A stretch of 64,000 bases of DNA from Egicoccus halophilus (GTDB taxonomy: Bacteria; Actinomycetota; Nitriliruptoria; Nitriliruptorales; Nitriliruptoraceae): assembly GCF_004300825.1 (NCBI RefSeq), contig NZ_CP036250.1, positions 3,545,001 to 3,609,000 of the forward strand, written 5' to 3'. Each line of letters begins with the position of its first letter. The stretch's first letter is position 1. Under the pieces are notes generated by a model that saw only the letters and a list, made by a program, of their open reading frames with translations, made no database searches and was not told the DNA's origin. Of this stretch, positions 37,555 through 48,794 are shown piece after piece. A program made the position numbers and the translations under genes.

Positions 37555-37806
37555 ATGGACTGGCGAAGCCGCGCCGCGTGCATCGACGAGGACCCGGAGC
37601 TGTTCTTCCCGATCGGGACGACCGGCCCGGCGGTCGAGCAGGCCGACGCTGCCAAGCGGGTCTGCACCCGTTGTGACGTCCGTGAGCAGTGCCTCGAGAT
37701 GGCACTGAGCACCAACCAGGACGCCGGCATCTGGGGCGGCCTCACCGAGGACGAGCGCCGCACCCTCAAGCGTGCCCGTCAGCGCCGCCGCCGTATGGCG
37801 AGCTGA
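37555..37806 (+). CDS. whiB1: WhiB-family iron-sulfur regulator (WhiB1-like)
   Basis: An 83-residue DNA-binding regulator holding a [4Fe-4S] cluster that responds to NO or redox state. The four cluster cysteines are C9, C37, C40 and C46 (CX2CX5C core), followed by the GIWGG turn (59-63) and an Arg/Lys-rich C-terminal DNA-binding tail. AGGGAG 7 nt before the ATG. Position next to a divergently oriented PdtaS gene is exactly that of mycobacterial whiB1 (Rv3219/Rv3220c). Confidence 0.92.
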   Translation: MDWRSRAACIDEDPELFFPIGTTGPAVEQADAAKRVCTRCDVREQCLEMALSTNQDAGIWGGLTEDERRTLKRARQRRRRMAS

Positions 37807-37960
37807 CACGACGCGGGCCCCGCGCGAACGACGCGAGGACGGGCCCACGATGCACCCGCACCCGCAGCACGCGAGACGACCCCGGCAACCGTGCGGCGCC
37901 CCGACGGCGCCACGCGGACCGGGGTCGACGCGTGTCCGGCGACGGACGGCCCGGGCGGCC

Positions 37961-39403
37961 TCAGCGGGGCAGGGGCAGCAGGGACTCGCAGACCGTTCCC
38001 GTCGCGTCGGTGCGTCGGCGCACCTCCAGCGTCCCGCCGAGCTCGGACTCCACCAGGGTCGCGGCGATCCGCAGCCCGAGGTTGGCATCGCGCTCCAGCG
38101 ACCAGCCGTCGGGGACGCCGACGCCGTCGTCACACACCTCCAGGTGCAGACTCGCCGAACGTCGCTCGAGTGCGACGACGATGTCGCCACCGCGGGTCGG
38201 GAACGCGTGCTCGACCGAGTTCTGCAACAGCTCCGAGAGCACCAGGGCGAGCGGGGTGGCCACTTCGGCGGGCAGCTCACCCGCACCGCCGTCCAGCAGC
38301 ATGCGCACGGGCCGCTCCGGATCGGTCAGGCCGGTCGAGAGCATGTCGATCAGCCGCTGCGCGACCTTGTCGAAGCTGACCCGCTGCCGTGAGTCCTGCG
38401 AGAGGGTCTCGTGCACGAGGGCGATCGAGGAGATCCGGCGGACCGACTCCCCCAGCGCGTCGCGGGCCTCGTCGGAGGTCAACCGCCGCGACTGCAGCCG
38501 GAGCAGTGACGCCACCGTCTGCAGATTGTTCTTCACGCGATGGTGGATCTCGCGGATCGTGGCGTCCTTGTAGAGCAGCAATCGCTCGTGACGCCGCAGC
38601 TCGGTGACCTCCCGGATGAGCATCAGGCCCCCCAGGACGTGGTGCTCACGCGTGAGCGGTAGCAGACGCCGCAGGACGACCGCGCCCCTGGCCTCCACCT
38701 CGGACTCGAGCGGTTCCCCGTCCGCCAACGCCTCGAGCACGGCAACGTCGTCGAGGTCGAAGTCCCCGAGGTTGCGGCCCAGGATGTTGTCGACGACCCC
38801 GAGTCGCCGGTAGGCACTGATCGCGTTCGGGGACGCGTAGACGACCGTCCCGCTCGGGTCGACCCGGAGCAGGCCGTCACCGACCCGGGGGGCGAGCTCG
38901 CGTTCGGGGTCCTCGCCGGGGAAGGGGAACGAACCGTCGGCGAGCATGTTGGACAGCTCGTTGGCGACCTGGAGATAGGTCAGCTCGAGCTGGGACGGCG
39001 CGCGCACCATCGAGAGGTTGGCCTCCCGGGTGACCACGGCGATGACCTCGCCCTCGAAGGGGACCGGGATCGCCTCCTCGCGCACCGGCACCCCGGTGGA
39101 CCAGTCCGGCTCGCCGTCACGGACGATCCGTCCGCCGTCGAAGGCGCGCTGGACGGCCGACCGCTCCTGCGGGCCGAAGACGGTCCCGACCAGATCGTCG
39201 TAGTAGATGGTCTGCGCCGTGTAGGGGCGCATCTGCGCCACGACCGTCAGCTCACCGCTGGACGGGTCGCGACAGAACATCAGCAGGTCCGCGAACGACA
39301 GGTCGGCGAGGATCTGCCAGTCGGAGACGATCGCCTGCAGGGTGTCGACCGCGGCGCCGAAGAGGCCACCGTGGTTCTCGACCAGCTCCTGGAGCGACGA
39401 CAC
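37961..39403 (-). CDS. pdtaS: PdtaS-type sensor histidine kinase (GAF-PAS-HisKA_2)
   Basis: A cytosolic 480-residue histidine kinase: an N-terminal GAF-like domain (about 5-150), a PAS domain (about 170-270), then HisKA_2 with EIHHRVKNNLQTV (phospho-His H287/H288) and an HATPase_c domain with N-box LSELLQNSVEHAF and G-box DDGVGVP. No membrane segment. The mycobacterial homologue senses nutrients/NO and signals to PdtaR, an ANTAR antiterminator; no ANTAR regulator is in this window. The GTG start lies 1 nt after the upstream stop. Confidence 0.92.
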   Translation of the reverse strand: MSSLQELVENHGGLFGAAVDTLQAIVSDWQILADLSFADLLMFCRDPSSGELTVVAQMRPYTAQTIYYDDLVGTVFGPQERSAVQRAFDGGRIVRDGEPDWSTGVPVREEAIPVPFEGEVIAVVTREANLSMVRAPSQLELTYLQVANELSNMLADGSFPFPGEDPERELAPRVGDGLLRVDPSGTVVYASPNAISAYRRLGVVDNILGRNLGDFDLDDVAVLEALADGEPLESEVEARGAVVLRRLLPLTREHHVLGGLMLIREVTELRRHERLLLYKDATIREIHHRVKNNLQTVASLLRLQSRRLTSDEARDALGESVRRISSIALVHETLSQDSRQRVSFDKVAQRLIDMLSTGLTDPERPVRMLLDGGAGELPAEVATPLALVLSELLQNSVEHAFPTRGGDIVVALERRSASLHLEVCDDGVGVPDGWSLERDANLGLRIAATLVESELGGTLEVRRRTDATGTVCESLLPLPR

Positions 39404-39404
39404 G

Positions 39405-39851
39405 TCAGCGCGGCAGGAAGCGCTGCAACTGCTGCAGCGGTACGGCTTCGCGGATGTGCTCGAAGGCGCGCTTCTCGATGTCACGGGCCTCGCTCATCGA
39501 CAGCCCCAGGGTGCGGGCGGTGTCGGCGAGGTCGTGCGGGTGCCCGTCGGTCAGCCCCATGCGCAGCTCGAGGACCCGGCGTTGGGTCTCCGGGAGCCGC
39601 TTGAGCACCTTCTCGAGCGGACCGGCGAGCTGACTGACGGTCTCGTTCTCGGTCGGTGCGGAGCGGCCACCGCGGCGGCCGGCGGGGGCGCCGTGACGAC
39701 CCCCCTGCCCACCGGCACCTCCACGCCCGCCTCCGGCACCACCCCGGGCGCCGCCGCGCGTGCCCCCACCACCGCGGGAGGCACCGTCGCCGGCGTTCCG
39801 GCGACCGTTTCGGCCACCGGAACCGGATCCACGCTTCGAGGAATCGTCCAT
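39405..39851 (-). CDS. RGG-rich protein with C-terminal sigma-70 region 4 domain
   Basis: A 148-residue protein of unusual design. Residues 1-65 are disordered, with repeated RGG, GGR and RGGA motifs like eukaryotic RGG boxes. Residues 85-138 match sigma-70 region 4 (LPETQRRVLELRMGL, then a helix-turn-helix ending in ARDIEKRAFEHIR). Regions 1 to 3 are absent, so it is not a normal sigma factor. There is no Shine-Dalgarno; TACCCT 7 nt before the ATG suggests a leaderless mRNA. pdtaS starts 1 nt after the stop, so the two share a transcript. Confidence 0.75.
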   Translation of the reverse strand: MDDSSKRGSGSGGRNGRRNAGDGASRGGGGTRGGARGGAGGGRGGAGGQGGRHGAPAGRRGGRSAPTENETVSQLAGPLEKVLKRLPETQRRVLELRMGLTDGHPHDLADTARTLGLSMSEARDIEKRAFEHIREAVPLQQLQRFLPR

Positions 39852-40000
39852 GCGGGGCAGGGTAGCCGCACCGACCGATGGCCGAGCCGGGCACCGCCAC
39901 CCCGACCATCGGGACGCTGCCGGCGGCTGCGCGCGCTCGCGTGCGCGGCCATGCTGCGGCTCTGCCCGATCGCACGCCGACCCCCGGGGGTATCGCGACC

Positions 40001-40390
40001 ATGCGCCTGCGCCGTTCCCGACTGCTCACCACCTGCGCCGCGGGCCTGCTCCTGGCGGCCTGTTCGGGAGGTCCGGAGGAGACCGACGCCAGCGACGCGC
40101 CACCGCCGCGGGACGACGAGACGGCCGAACAGGACCCGGCTGCGGCCGGCGAGGCCTGCGAGCAGGCGTTCGCCGACGCCGAGACGGCCGAGGACGGGCA
40201 GGCCGCACTGATGGCGGCCGTGGCGGCCTGTGACGACATCGCGTCGTTCACGGCCGCGTCCGCCGAGCACCCCGACGCGCTCGGGGACGTCGAGCCGCAC
40301 GTGTTCCTGGCCGAGGCGTGCGACGACGCGACCGAGCCCGCCGTGAGCGAGAGCCCGTTGTGCGACGAGGTCGCCGGCGAGCAGAACTGA
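40001..40390 (+). CDS. Small secreted lipoprotein of unknown function
   Basis: A 129-residue protein with a lipoprotein signal peptide (MRLRRSRLL, hydrophobic core, lipobox LLAAC with the lipidated Cys at 21). The mature part is short, very acidic and Ala-rich, with five further cysteines including CEQ, CDD and LCDEV segments that could form disulfides. No known domain. The in-frame upstream extension is rejected because the signal peptide fits the ATG at 40001. It is divergent from the RGG-sigma4 gene and convergent with the Xre regulator. Confidence 0.72.
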   Translation: MRLRRSRLLTTCAAGLLLAACSGGPEETDASDAPPPRDDETAEQDPAAAGEACEQAFADAETAEDGQAALMAAVAACDDIASFTAASAEHPDALGDVEPHVFLAEACDDATEPAVSESPLCDEVAGEQN

Positions 40391-40417
40391 GCGGACCGGG
40401 TACCGCCGCGAGCCGTC

Positions 40418-40879
40418 TCAGGCGTCCTGCAGGACCCCGAGCTCGCGCAGGCGTTCGACCAACTCGTCGGGCGGGACGTCCTGGATGACCGCGAGCGCCC
40501 GCAGGTCGTCGCCGCGGACCGAGAGCACCCGGCGGTTGAAGTCGCCCCGCTGCACCTGGATCGACTCGCAGTAGCGCCGCAACGCCTGCCAGCCGTCGCC
40601 CAGCGCGTCGAGCCGCTCCAGGTCGATCACGAGTCCCGCCGCCTCGTCGGGATGCCGCGGTGGGGCCTCGCCCGGCAGGATCTCGCCCGGCGCGACGCCG
40701 TAGAACTCGGCCAGCTCGAGCAGGCGGGTGGCCGTGATGTTGCGGTCACCGCGCTCGTAGGAGCCGATGACCGCGGCCTTCCACCGGCCGTCGGAGCGGC
40801 GTTCGACGTCCTGCAGTGACAGCCCTCGGTCGATGCGCACACGCCGCAACCGTTCGCCGACCTCGTGGGTGTACGTCAC
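40418..40879 (-). CDS. Xre-family transcriptional regulator
   Basis: A 153-residue protein with an N-terminal helix-turn-helix (about 5-70): VGERLRRVRIDRGLSLQDVERRS, then GSYERGDRNIT and LAEFYGV. This is a conserved actinobacterial BldD-like arrangement. The C-terminal half has a helical region with FNRRVLSVRGDDLRALAVI. GGAGG 5 nt before the GTG start. The target is unknown. It is followed by convergent transcription from the lipoprotein gene. Confidence 0.88.
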   Translation of the reverse strand: MTYTHEVGERLRRVRIDRGLSLQDVERRSDGRWKAAVIGSYERGDRNITATRLLELAEFYGVAPGEILPGEAPPRHPDEAAGLVIDLERLDALGDGWQALRRYCESIQVQRGDFNRRVLSVRGDDLRALAVIQDVPPDELVERLRELGVLQDA

Positions 40880-40937
40880 CGTTGCCTCCGCCGTTCGAGC
40901 GCGAAAGGTATCCGGCCACCGTGCGCGGCGGGGCAGG

Positions 40938-41897
40938 TCAGGCGCGCGATGTGCCAGCCGCCCAGGCCAGGGTCGCGGCCAGCCCTTCCTCGAGGGTGGT
41001 CCACGGCTTCCAGCCCAGCTCCCGCGCCGCCGCCCTGGCGTCGACACAGCTGTGGTGGACCTCGCCGTCGCGAGCGGGCGCATGCACCGGCTCGTGCGGG
41101 TAGCCGGTCGCCGCGGCGAGGGCACGGAACAGCTGGAGCACGCTGGTGCGCTCCCCCGTCCCGATCAACAGGCGTCGGCCGGGCGCCCGGTCCGCGGCCA
41201 GCACCAGCGCATGCACGACGTCGTCGACGTAGACGAAGTCCCGGGTCTGTTCGCCGTCGCCGAACACGGTGCAGGGCTGCCCGGCCAGCATGCGACCGGC
41301 GAAGGTCGCCACGACCCCGCCCTCGCCCGCGGTGGTCTGGTGCGGGCCGTAGACGTTGGCCAGCGTCAGCGCGGTCCAGTCGATCCCGTGGAGCAGTTCG
41401 TAGGAGCGCAGGTAGTCCATCGCCACGCGCTTGGACACCCCGTACGGCGAGAGTGCCGGCCGGTCGAACGACTCGTCGACGGGCAGTTCGTGCTCGCTCG
41501 GCTCGCCGTAGGACCCGATGGAGGACGCGTAGACGATCTTGCGCACGTCGACCGCACGGGACGCCTCGAGCACCGCCAGGGTGCCCAGGACGTTGATCGA
41601 GGCGTCGTGGACCGGGTCCTCGACGCTGCGACGCACGTCGACCTGCGCCGCGAGGTGGAACACGACCTCCGGGTCGAGGCGCTCGAACAGGCGGGGCAGA
41701 CCGCCCTGGCGGATGTCGAGGCGATCGAACTCGAAGCGCCCGGCGTGGCGTTCCCTCGCCACCGCGAGGTTGCCGAGCGCGCCCGTCGAGAGGTCGTCCA
41801 CCCCGATGACCCGGTGACCGTCCTCGAGCAGCCGCAGCACCAGGTTGGAACCGATGAAGCCGGCGGCGCCGGTGACCACGACGGGACGATCGGACAC
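40938..41897 (-). CDS. NAD-dependent epimerase (UDP-glucose 4-epimerase-like)
   Basis: A 319-residue extended short-chain dehydrogenase: VTGAAGFIGSNL for NAD, HLAAQVDVRRSV, ASSIGSYG and YGVSK as catalytic YxxxK, and VYGPHQ. The overall pattern resembles GalE-type UDP-sugar 4-epimerases, so it may supply UDP-galactose or a related sugar for surface glycans. The GTG start has GAGGG 6 nt upstream. The next upstream gene on the same strand (Xre is downstream) is the anti-sigma gene 97 nt away. Confidence 0.85.
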   Translation of the reverse strand: MSDRPVVVTGAAGFIGSNLVLRLLEDGHRVIGVDDLSTGALGNLAVARERHAGRFEFDRLDIRQGGLPRLFERLDPEVVFHLAAQVDVRRSVEDPVHDASINVLGTLAVLEASRAVDVRKIVYASSIGSYGEPSEHELPVDESFDRPALSPYGVSKRVAMDYLRSYELLHGIDWTALTLANVYGPHQTTAGEGGVVATFAGRMLAGQPCTVFGDGEQTRDFVYVDDVVHALVLAADRAPGRRLLIGTGERTSVLQLFRALAAATGYPHEPVHAPARDGEVHHSCVDARAAARELGWKPWTTLEEGLAATLAWAAGTSRA

Positions 41898-41994
41898 GGC
41901 GAACCCTCGACTGCCAGACGCCAACGGCCCCGGAGCCTAGCGGCGTCGGTGGCCCGGCCCGGTGAGCCGACGTCGCGGTCCGCGCGGGCGGTCG

Positions 41995-42258
41995 TCAGCG
42001 CTCGTCGTCGACGGTGGCGAGGTGCTCACGGATGCGCACGAGCAGCGACGGCGGCGGGGCGTCGACGCAGTCACGGCGCACGATCGCGCGCAACTGCTCC
42101 TCGAACGATGCCCGATCGGTACAGGGATAGCAGGCCACCAGGTGGGTCTTGATCTGCTCGAGCGTCGTGTCGGGGAGCTCGCCGTCGAGATAGCGCTCGA
42201 GCTGTGCGAGCGCCTCCTGGCACGGCGCGCCGCAGTCGGGGACGTTGCCGGCACTCAC
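41995..42258 (-). CDS. rsrA: Zinc-binding anti-sigma factor (RsrA/RshA family)
   Basis: An 87-residue redox-sensing anti-sigma factor. The zinc motif HX3CX2C is present as H39, C43 and C46, with further cysteines at C9 and C13 near the N-terminus. On oxidation a disulfide forms, zinc is lost and the sigma factor is freed (known for RsrA). The GTG start overlaps the sigma gene stop (GTGA), the typical coupled pair. The family is linked to mycothiol-based thiol homeostasis in actinobacteria. Confidence 0.92.
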   Translation of the reverse strand: MSAGNVPDCGAPCQEALAQLERYLDGELPDTTLEQIKTHLVACYPCTDRASFEEQLRAIVRRDCVDAPPPSLLVRIREHLATVDDER

Positions 42259-42899
42259 GCGTCCACCTCCGCTTCGTCGATCAGGCCCCGCTGGAGGGCG
42301 TAGCCGGACAACGCCCGCTGCAGTTGTTTCCTTCCCCGGTGCAGTCGCGACATCACCGTGCCGACCGGGGTGTCCATGATCTCGGCGATGTCCTTGTAGG
42401 CGAAGCCCTCGACGTCGGCGAGGTACACGGCGAGCCGGAAGGTCTCGGGCAGGTCCGCCAGCGCCTGCTTGACCTCGTCCGCCGTCAGCGACTCGAGCAC
42501 CTCGCGTTCGGCGGAGCGTCCGCCCGAACGCGCGATCTCGTCGTAGAACGAGTAGTCCTCCAGCGTCTCCTGCAGGTCCTCCTGCGGCCGACGCTGGGCC
42601 TTGCGGTACATCGAGATGTAGGTGGTGTGCAGCACCCGGTACAGCCAGGCCTTGAGGTTGGTGCCCGGCCGGTACTGGTGGAACGAGCGGTAGGCCTTGA
42701 CCACCGTCTCCTGCACCAGGTCCTCAGCGTCGGCCCCGTTGCGGGTGTAGCGGAGCGCGGCCGAGTACAGCCGGTCGAGGTGCGGCAGGACCTCGGACTC
42801 GAAGCGCTCCCGGCGCTCGCTCTCCGACAGTTCGGCGCGGGCGATCGAGCCGTCGGCCTGCCGGCCGTCGCCGATCTCGGCAGCGGGGAGATCACTCAC
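42255..42899 (-). CDS. sigR: ECF sigma factor SigR/SigH (thiol-oxidative stress)
   Basis: A 214-residue ECF sigma factor. Region 2 contains [34 protein letters not shown] and region 4 has [26 protein letters not shown] followed by [14 protein letters not shown]. The [13 protein letters not shown]-like linker is specific to the SigR/SigH group. It controls thioredoxin, mycothiol and protease genes in relatives. The GTG at 42899 is chosen although AGGAG is 11 nt away; an upstream in-frame start is possible. I did not find the GGAAT-N18-GTT autoregulatory promoter nearby. Confidence 0.92.
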   Translation of the reverse strand: MSDLPAAEIGDGRQADGSIARAELSESERRERFESEVLPHLDRLYSAALRYTRNGADAEDLVQETVVKAYRSFHQYRPGTNLKAWLYRVLHTTYISMYRKAQRRPQEDLQETLEDYSFYDEIARSGGRSAEREVLESLTADEVKQALADLPETFRLAVYLADVEGFAYKDIAEIMDTPVGTVMSRLHRGRKQLQRALSGYALQRGLIDEAEVDA

Positions 42900-43155
42900 G
42901 CGCGACGGCGCTCCTGCGACGGGGTACGCCAGCGTAACGCGGGTCGGGTGACGACTGGCCACGACCGCCGGGTACCACGGCGGTTCTCGATGTCACATCG
43001 GTCCTCTTCACATCTTTTCGCGTCTTTTCGTTGCCATCCATCGCTCCCCCGCCTACGTTGTCCTCGCCCCGACGGCGGCCCGGTGCGGGCGTCGCGTCGC
43101 CCCCACCGACGCCCGCACCAGACGCCGTGCCGGCGCGACGAGGAGGCCTGCACCG

Positions 43156-44181
43156 ATGCGCGACGAACTGCCCGACTGGATGGACGTGCCCGACGCCGAC
43201 GACCCGCCCCCACGGCGACGGGTGCACCGGCTGCTGATGATGGCGGCCGTCCCCTGGGTGTTGGTCGCCGTCCTCGTCGGTTGGCGTGGCGCCGCCGGGG
43301 AGCCCGACGCTGCGACGGCACCCGAGCGGTCCACCACCCCCGACGCGACCACGACCGCACCGGCGATCGACGAGCCGCCCGGGACCGCTCCCGCGCCGGA
43401 CCCCGGCGACGAGCGAGCGACGACCGCACCGACGACGAGCGCCGACGGCGGGTCGGGGACGGACGGATCGGGGACGGACGGATCCGGGGAGACCGACCAC
43501 ACCGGTGCGCTGGCGCTGGACGAGCTGGTCGTCGAGCAGTGGGGGGGCTACCGCGACCGGCCTGGTGACGGTGGTGCCGTCGTCGTGGCGCTCGCGGTGG
43601 CCCGGGCGTGGTTGACCGGCGTCGCACCCGTGTTGGAGTTGCCGCTGCCCGCCACGCCCGACGAACGCCACTACGCCGAACACCTGGTGGTCGAGGCGAT
43701 CGAGCGCGAGAGCGAGGGCGCCGCCGTGGTCACCCTGGTCGCCACCGTGTTGGAGACCGGCGACCCGCACCGCGTGACGTTGCGCCGGCTGGCGGTCCCG
43801 GTCGACGAGTCCGGCGACCAGCCGCGGCCGGCCGGCGCCCCGTGGGACCTGCCGCCGCCCGAGCTGACCCCGACCTCGCCGCCCGTCACCGAAGAGATCG
43901 ACCGGGAGCACTGGCCGGCAGCGCAGGCCGCCCTGCACACGGCCGGCTTCGTCGACGCCGAACTACGCGGACTGCAGCAGACCGCGGGCTGGCCGGTCCT
44001 GGCCTCGATCCGGCGTACCACCGCCGAGGGGAACGAGGACCACGTCGTCTGGCTGCGACGACACCAGCACGAGTACGTCGTGGCCGGGCTGCCCCTCTCG
44101 GAGGCCCTGCCCTCCCGCTTCGGGCGTGGGCCCGACACCACCTACGGCATCGATCCCGACGCGCAGGAGGACCGACGATGA
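43156..44181 (+). CDS. Membrane-anchored protein of unknown function upstream of secA
   Basis: 341 residues, not recognised. A short cytosolic Asp/Pro-rich N-terminus (1-24) is followed by one membrane segment (about 25-43), a Thr/Pro/Ala/Gly/Asp-rich linker (45-115, with a GTDGS repeat) and an outer domain (about 120-330). This looks like a single-pass protein with an extracytoplasmic domain. It is divergent from the SigR operon, across 256 bp, and overlaps the next gene by 4 nt (ATGA). Confidence 0.72.
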   Translation: MRDELPDWMDVPDADDPPPRRRVHRLLMMAAVPWVLVAVLVGWRGAAGEPDAATAPERSTTPDATTTAPAIDEPPGTAPAPDPGDERATTAPTTSADGGSGTDGSGTDGSGETDHTGALALDELVVEQWGGYRDRPGDGGAVVVALAVARAWLTGVAPVLELPLPATPDERHYAEHLVVEAIERESEGAAVVTLVATVLETGDPHRVTLRRLAVPVDESGDQPRPAGAPWDLPPPELTPTSPPVTEEIDREHWPAAQAALHTAGFVDAELRGLQQTAGWPVLASIRRTTAEGNEDHVVWLRRHQHEYVVAGLPLSEALPSRFGRGPDTTYGIDPDAQEDRR

Positions 44182-44654
44182 AGCCCACCGCACCCGCACC
44201 GGGCCGTCCACCCGCCGGGCGGCCCGGTCGCGGCCCTCGACGCCCCGCGGCGCCCGACCCGCAGCGGCTCGCCGGCCTGCTGGTGCGCGCCTGGCTCGAG
44301 GTTCGCGCCGGGCGGCGCACGCTGCGACAGCTCGAGCCGCTGGTGTCTCCGAGCGTCTACCAGCGCCTGGCCGACCAGCTGCCGCCCGCGCCGAGGCGGG
44401 CGCCGTTGGGCCGCGTCGTCCGCGTCCGGGCCACCTCCCCGACCCCACGGGTCTGCGAGGCCGCGGTGCTCGTGCGCTGCGGACCCCGCACGACCGCCGT
44501 CGCCGTGCGCATCGAGCGACACCTCGGTCAGTGGCGCGCGGTGGAGCTCACCGCCCCGGAGTCCGGACTCGCTCCGCTGACGACGGCGACACTGCCGCCC
44601 GACTGGCGGCCGCGTGACAGCTTCGACGAGGTCCTGGCCGGCGAGGACGCCTGA
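44178..44654 (+). CDS. Conserved actinobacterial small protein near secA (DUF6459/Rv3231-like region)
   Basis: 158 residues. A Pro/Arg/Gly-rich tail of about 35 residues precedes a compact domain: LLVRAWLEVRAGRR, LEPLVSPSVYQRL, then a beta-rich part ending RIERHLGQWRAVELT. This resembles a family commonly encoded beside secA in actinobacteria; I place it by pattern only, and the family name is uncertain. AGGAGG 7 nt before the ATG is a strong site. Coupled to the upstream membrane protein and closed by a hairpin shared with secA. Confidence 0.7.
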   Translation: MKPTAPAPGRPPAGRPGRGPRRPAAPDPQRLAGLLVRAWLEVRAGRRTLRQLEPLVSPSVYQRLADQLPPAPRRAPLGRVVRVRATSPTPRVCEAAVLVRCGPRTTAVAVRIERHLGQWRAVELTAPESGLAPLTTATLPPDWRPRDSFDEVLAGEDA

Positions 44655-44675
44655 CGCACCGCGTCAGGCGTCCTC
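44643..44675. terminator. Bidirectional terminator between convergent small protein gene and secA
   Basis: A 15-bp perfect stem (44643-44657 with 44661-44675) and ACC loop. It overlaps the stop codon of the plus-strand gene and lies just after the secA stop. Confidence 0.8.
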
Positions 44676-44684
44676 CCCACCGGC

Positions 44685-47678
<2,994 letters not shown>

Positions 47679-47770
47679 GCCGGCGGCTTTCCTCGATCGC
47701 GGCTCGAGCTACGTGGGTCCCCGGCGGGCGCCGACGCGCATGCCGAGGAGACCCCCGGCGATGGTACGCG

Positions 47771-47796
47771 ACGGCCCGCGGGTGCACGCGGGCCGT
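47771..47796 (-). terminator. Hairpin between the LuxR-type regulator and secA
   Basis: A 9-bp stem (ACGGCCCGC/GCGGGCCGT) and 8-nt loop lie 76 nt after the regulator stop and about 90 nt before the secA start. Confidence 0.45.
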
Positions 47797-47871
47797 GGTG
47801 GGAGGCGGCGCAGATCCGGTCGTGGCGGCCCGCACGGCAGCCCGGGCCGGGATCGGCCCGGTCTGCCCGGA

Positions 47872-48540
47872 TCACTTGATCTCGAGCAGCTTCTCCCGCA
47901 CGGCGTAGACGACCGCCTCCATGCGCGAGTGCAGGTGCAGCTTCTCGAGGATGTTGCGCACGTGGTTCTTGACCGTGTTCTCCGAGATGAACAGCGCCTT
48001 GGCGATCTCGCGGTTGTTCATGCCCTGGGCGACGTGCTGCAGGACCTCCATCTCGCGCGGCGTCAGCCGCGGCGCGGGGACCTGCTCCTTCTCCTCGTCC
48101 TTCTTGATCATGGCCGCGAACTCGTCGAGGAGCTTGCTGGCCATCGAGGGCGAGATCAGCGACTGCCCACCGTGGACGGAGCGCACGGCGTTGCCGATCT
48201 CGTCGATCGAGATCTCCTTGAGCAGGTAGCCGTTGGCACCGGCCTTGATCGCCTCGTAGAGGTCGTCCTCCTCGTCGCTGATGGTCAGCACGAGGATCTT
48301 GGCGCCCGGCTCCTCCTCCTTGATGCGGCTGGCCGCCTCGATGCCCGAGAGCGCCGGCATGCGCACGTCCATGACGACGACGTCGGGCGCGTGTTCGCGG
48401 GCGAGCTCGACGGCGGCCGCGCCGTCGCCGGCCTCGGCGAGGACCTCGATGTCCTCCTCGTCCTCGAGCACCATGCGCAGGCCACGACGGAACAGCTCGT
48501 GGTCGTCCGCGATGAGGATGCGGATACGGTCGTCGGCCAC
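47872..48540 (-). CDS. NarL/FixJ-family response regulator
   Basis: A 222-residue two-domain regulator. The receiver has D12-D13, the phospho-acceptor D58 in VVMDVRMP, and K108-like residue in YLLKEIS; a charged linker (about 135-155, Lys/Glu-rich) leads to a LuxR helix-turn-helix (LTPREMEVLQHVAQGMNNREIA ... ENTVKNHVRNILEKL). The GTG start has GAGG 5 nt upstream. No sensor kinase is adjacent, so it is an orphan here. Confidence 0.92.
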   Translation of the reverse strand: MADDRIRILIADDHELFRRGLRMVLEDEEDIEVLAEAGDGAAAVELAREHAPDVVVMDVRMPALSGIEAASRIKEEEPGAKILVLTISDEEDDLYEAIKAGANGYLLKEISIDEIGNAVRSVHGGQSLISPSMASKLLDEFAAMIKKDEEKEQVPAPRLTPREMEVLQHVAQGMNNREIAKALFISENTVKNHVRNILEKLHLHSRMEAVVYAVREKLLEIK

Positions 48541-48750
48541 GGTGTCCTCGTTGTGCTTTCGCCGCGCGCGTCCCGCCGAGCGGAGGGACCGTCCTCGTCC
48601 CTCGACGGCCGGCGCGCGCACCGGGATAGCGGGATTGCAGTTTTCCGAGTCTAGCCCCTGCTCCGGCGGGATGATTCGGGCGCCACCCGCCCGTACGGGC
48701 GCGCAGACCGCGTGTCCGCGTTCTCGTCGGAGCCGGTCAGGGTCGGCCCG

Positions 48751-48780
48751 GGGTCGCGACGGCCACGCCCGTCGCGACCC
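48751..48780 (-). terminator. Intrinsic terminator of the hpf gene
   Basis: An 11-bp perfect stem (GGGTCGCGACG and complement) with 8-nt loop, 14 nt after the hpf stop. Confidence 0.7.
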
Positions 48781-48794
48781 GCAACCTGGCTCGT

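Noticed and set aside
42900-43155. SigR-type autoregulatory promoter (GGAAT-N18-GTT) between sigR and the membrane protein gene
   Set aside because: I looked on both strands and found no adequate match.
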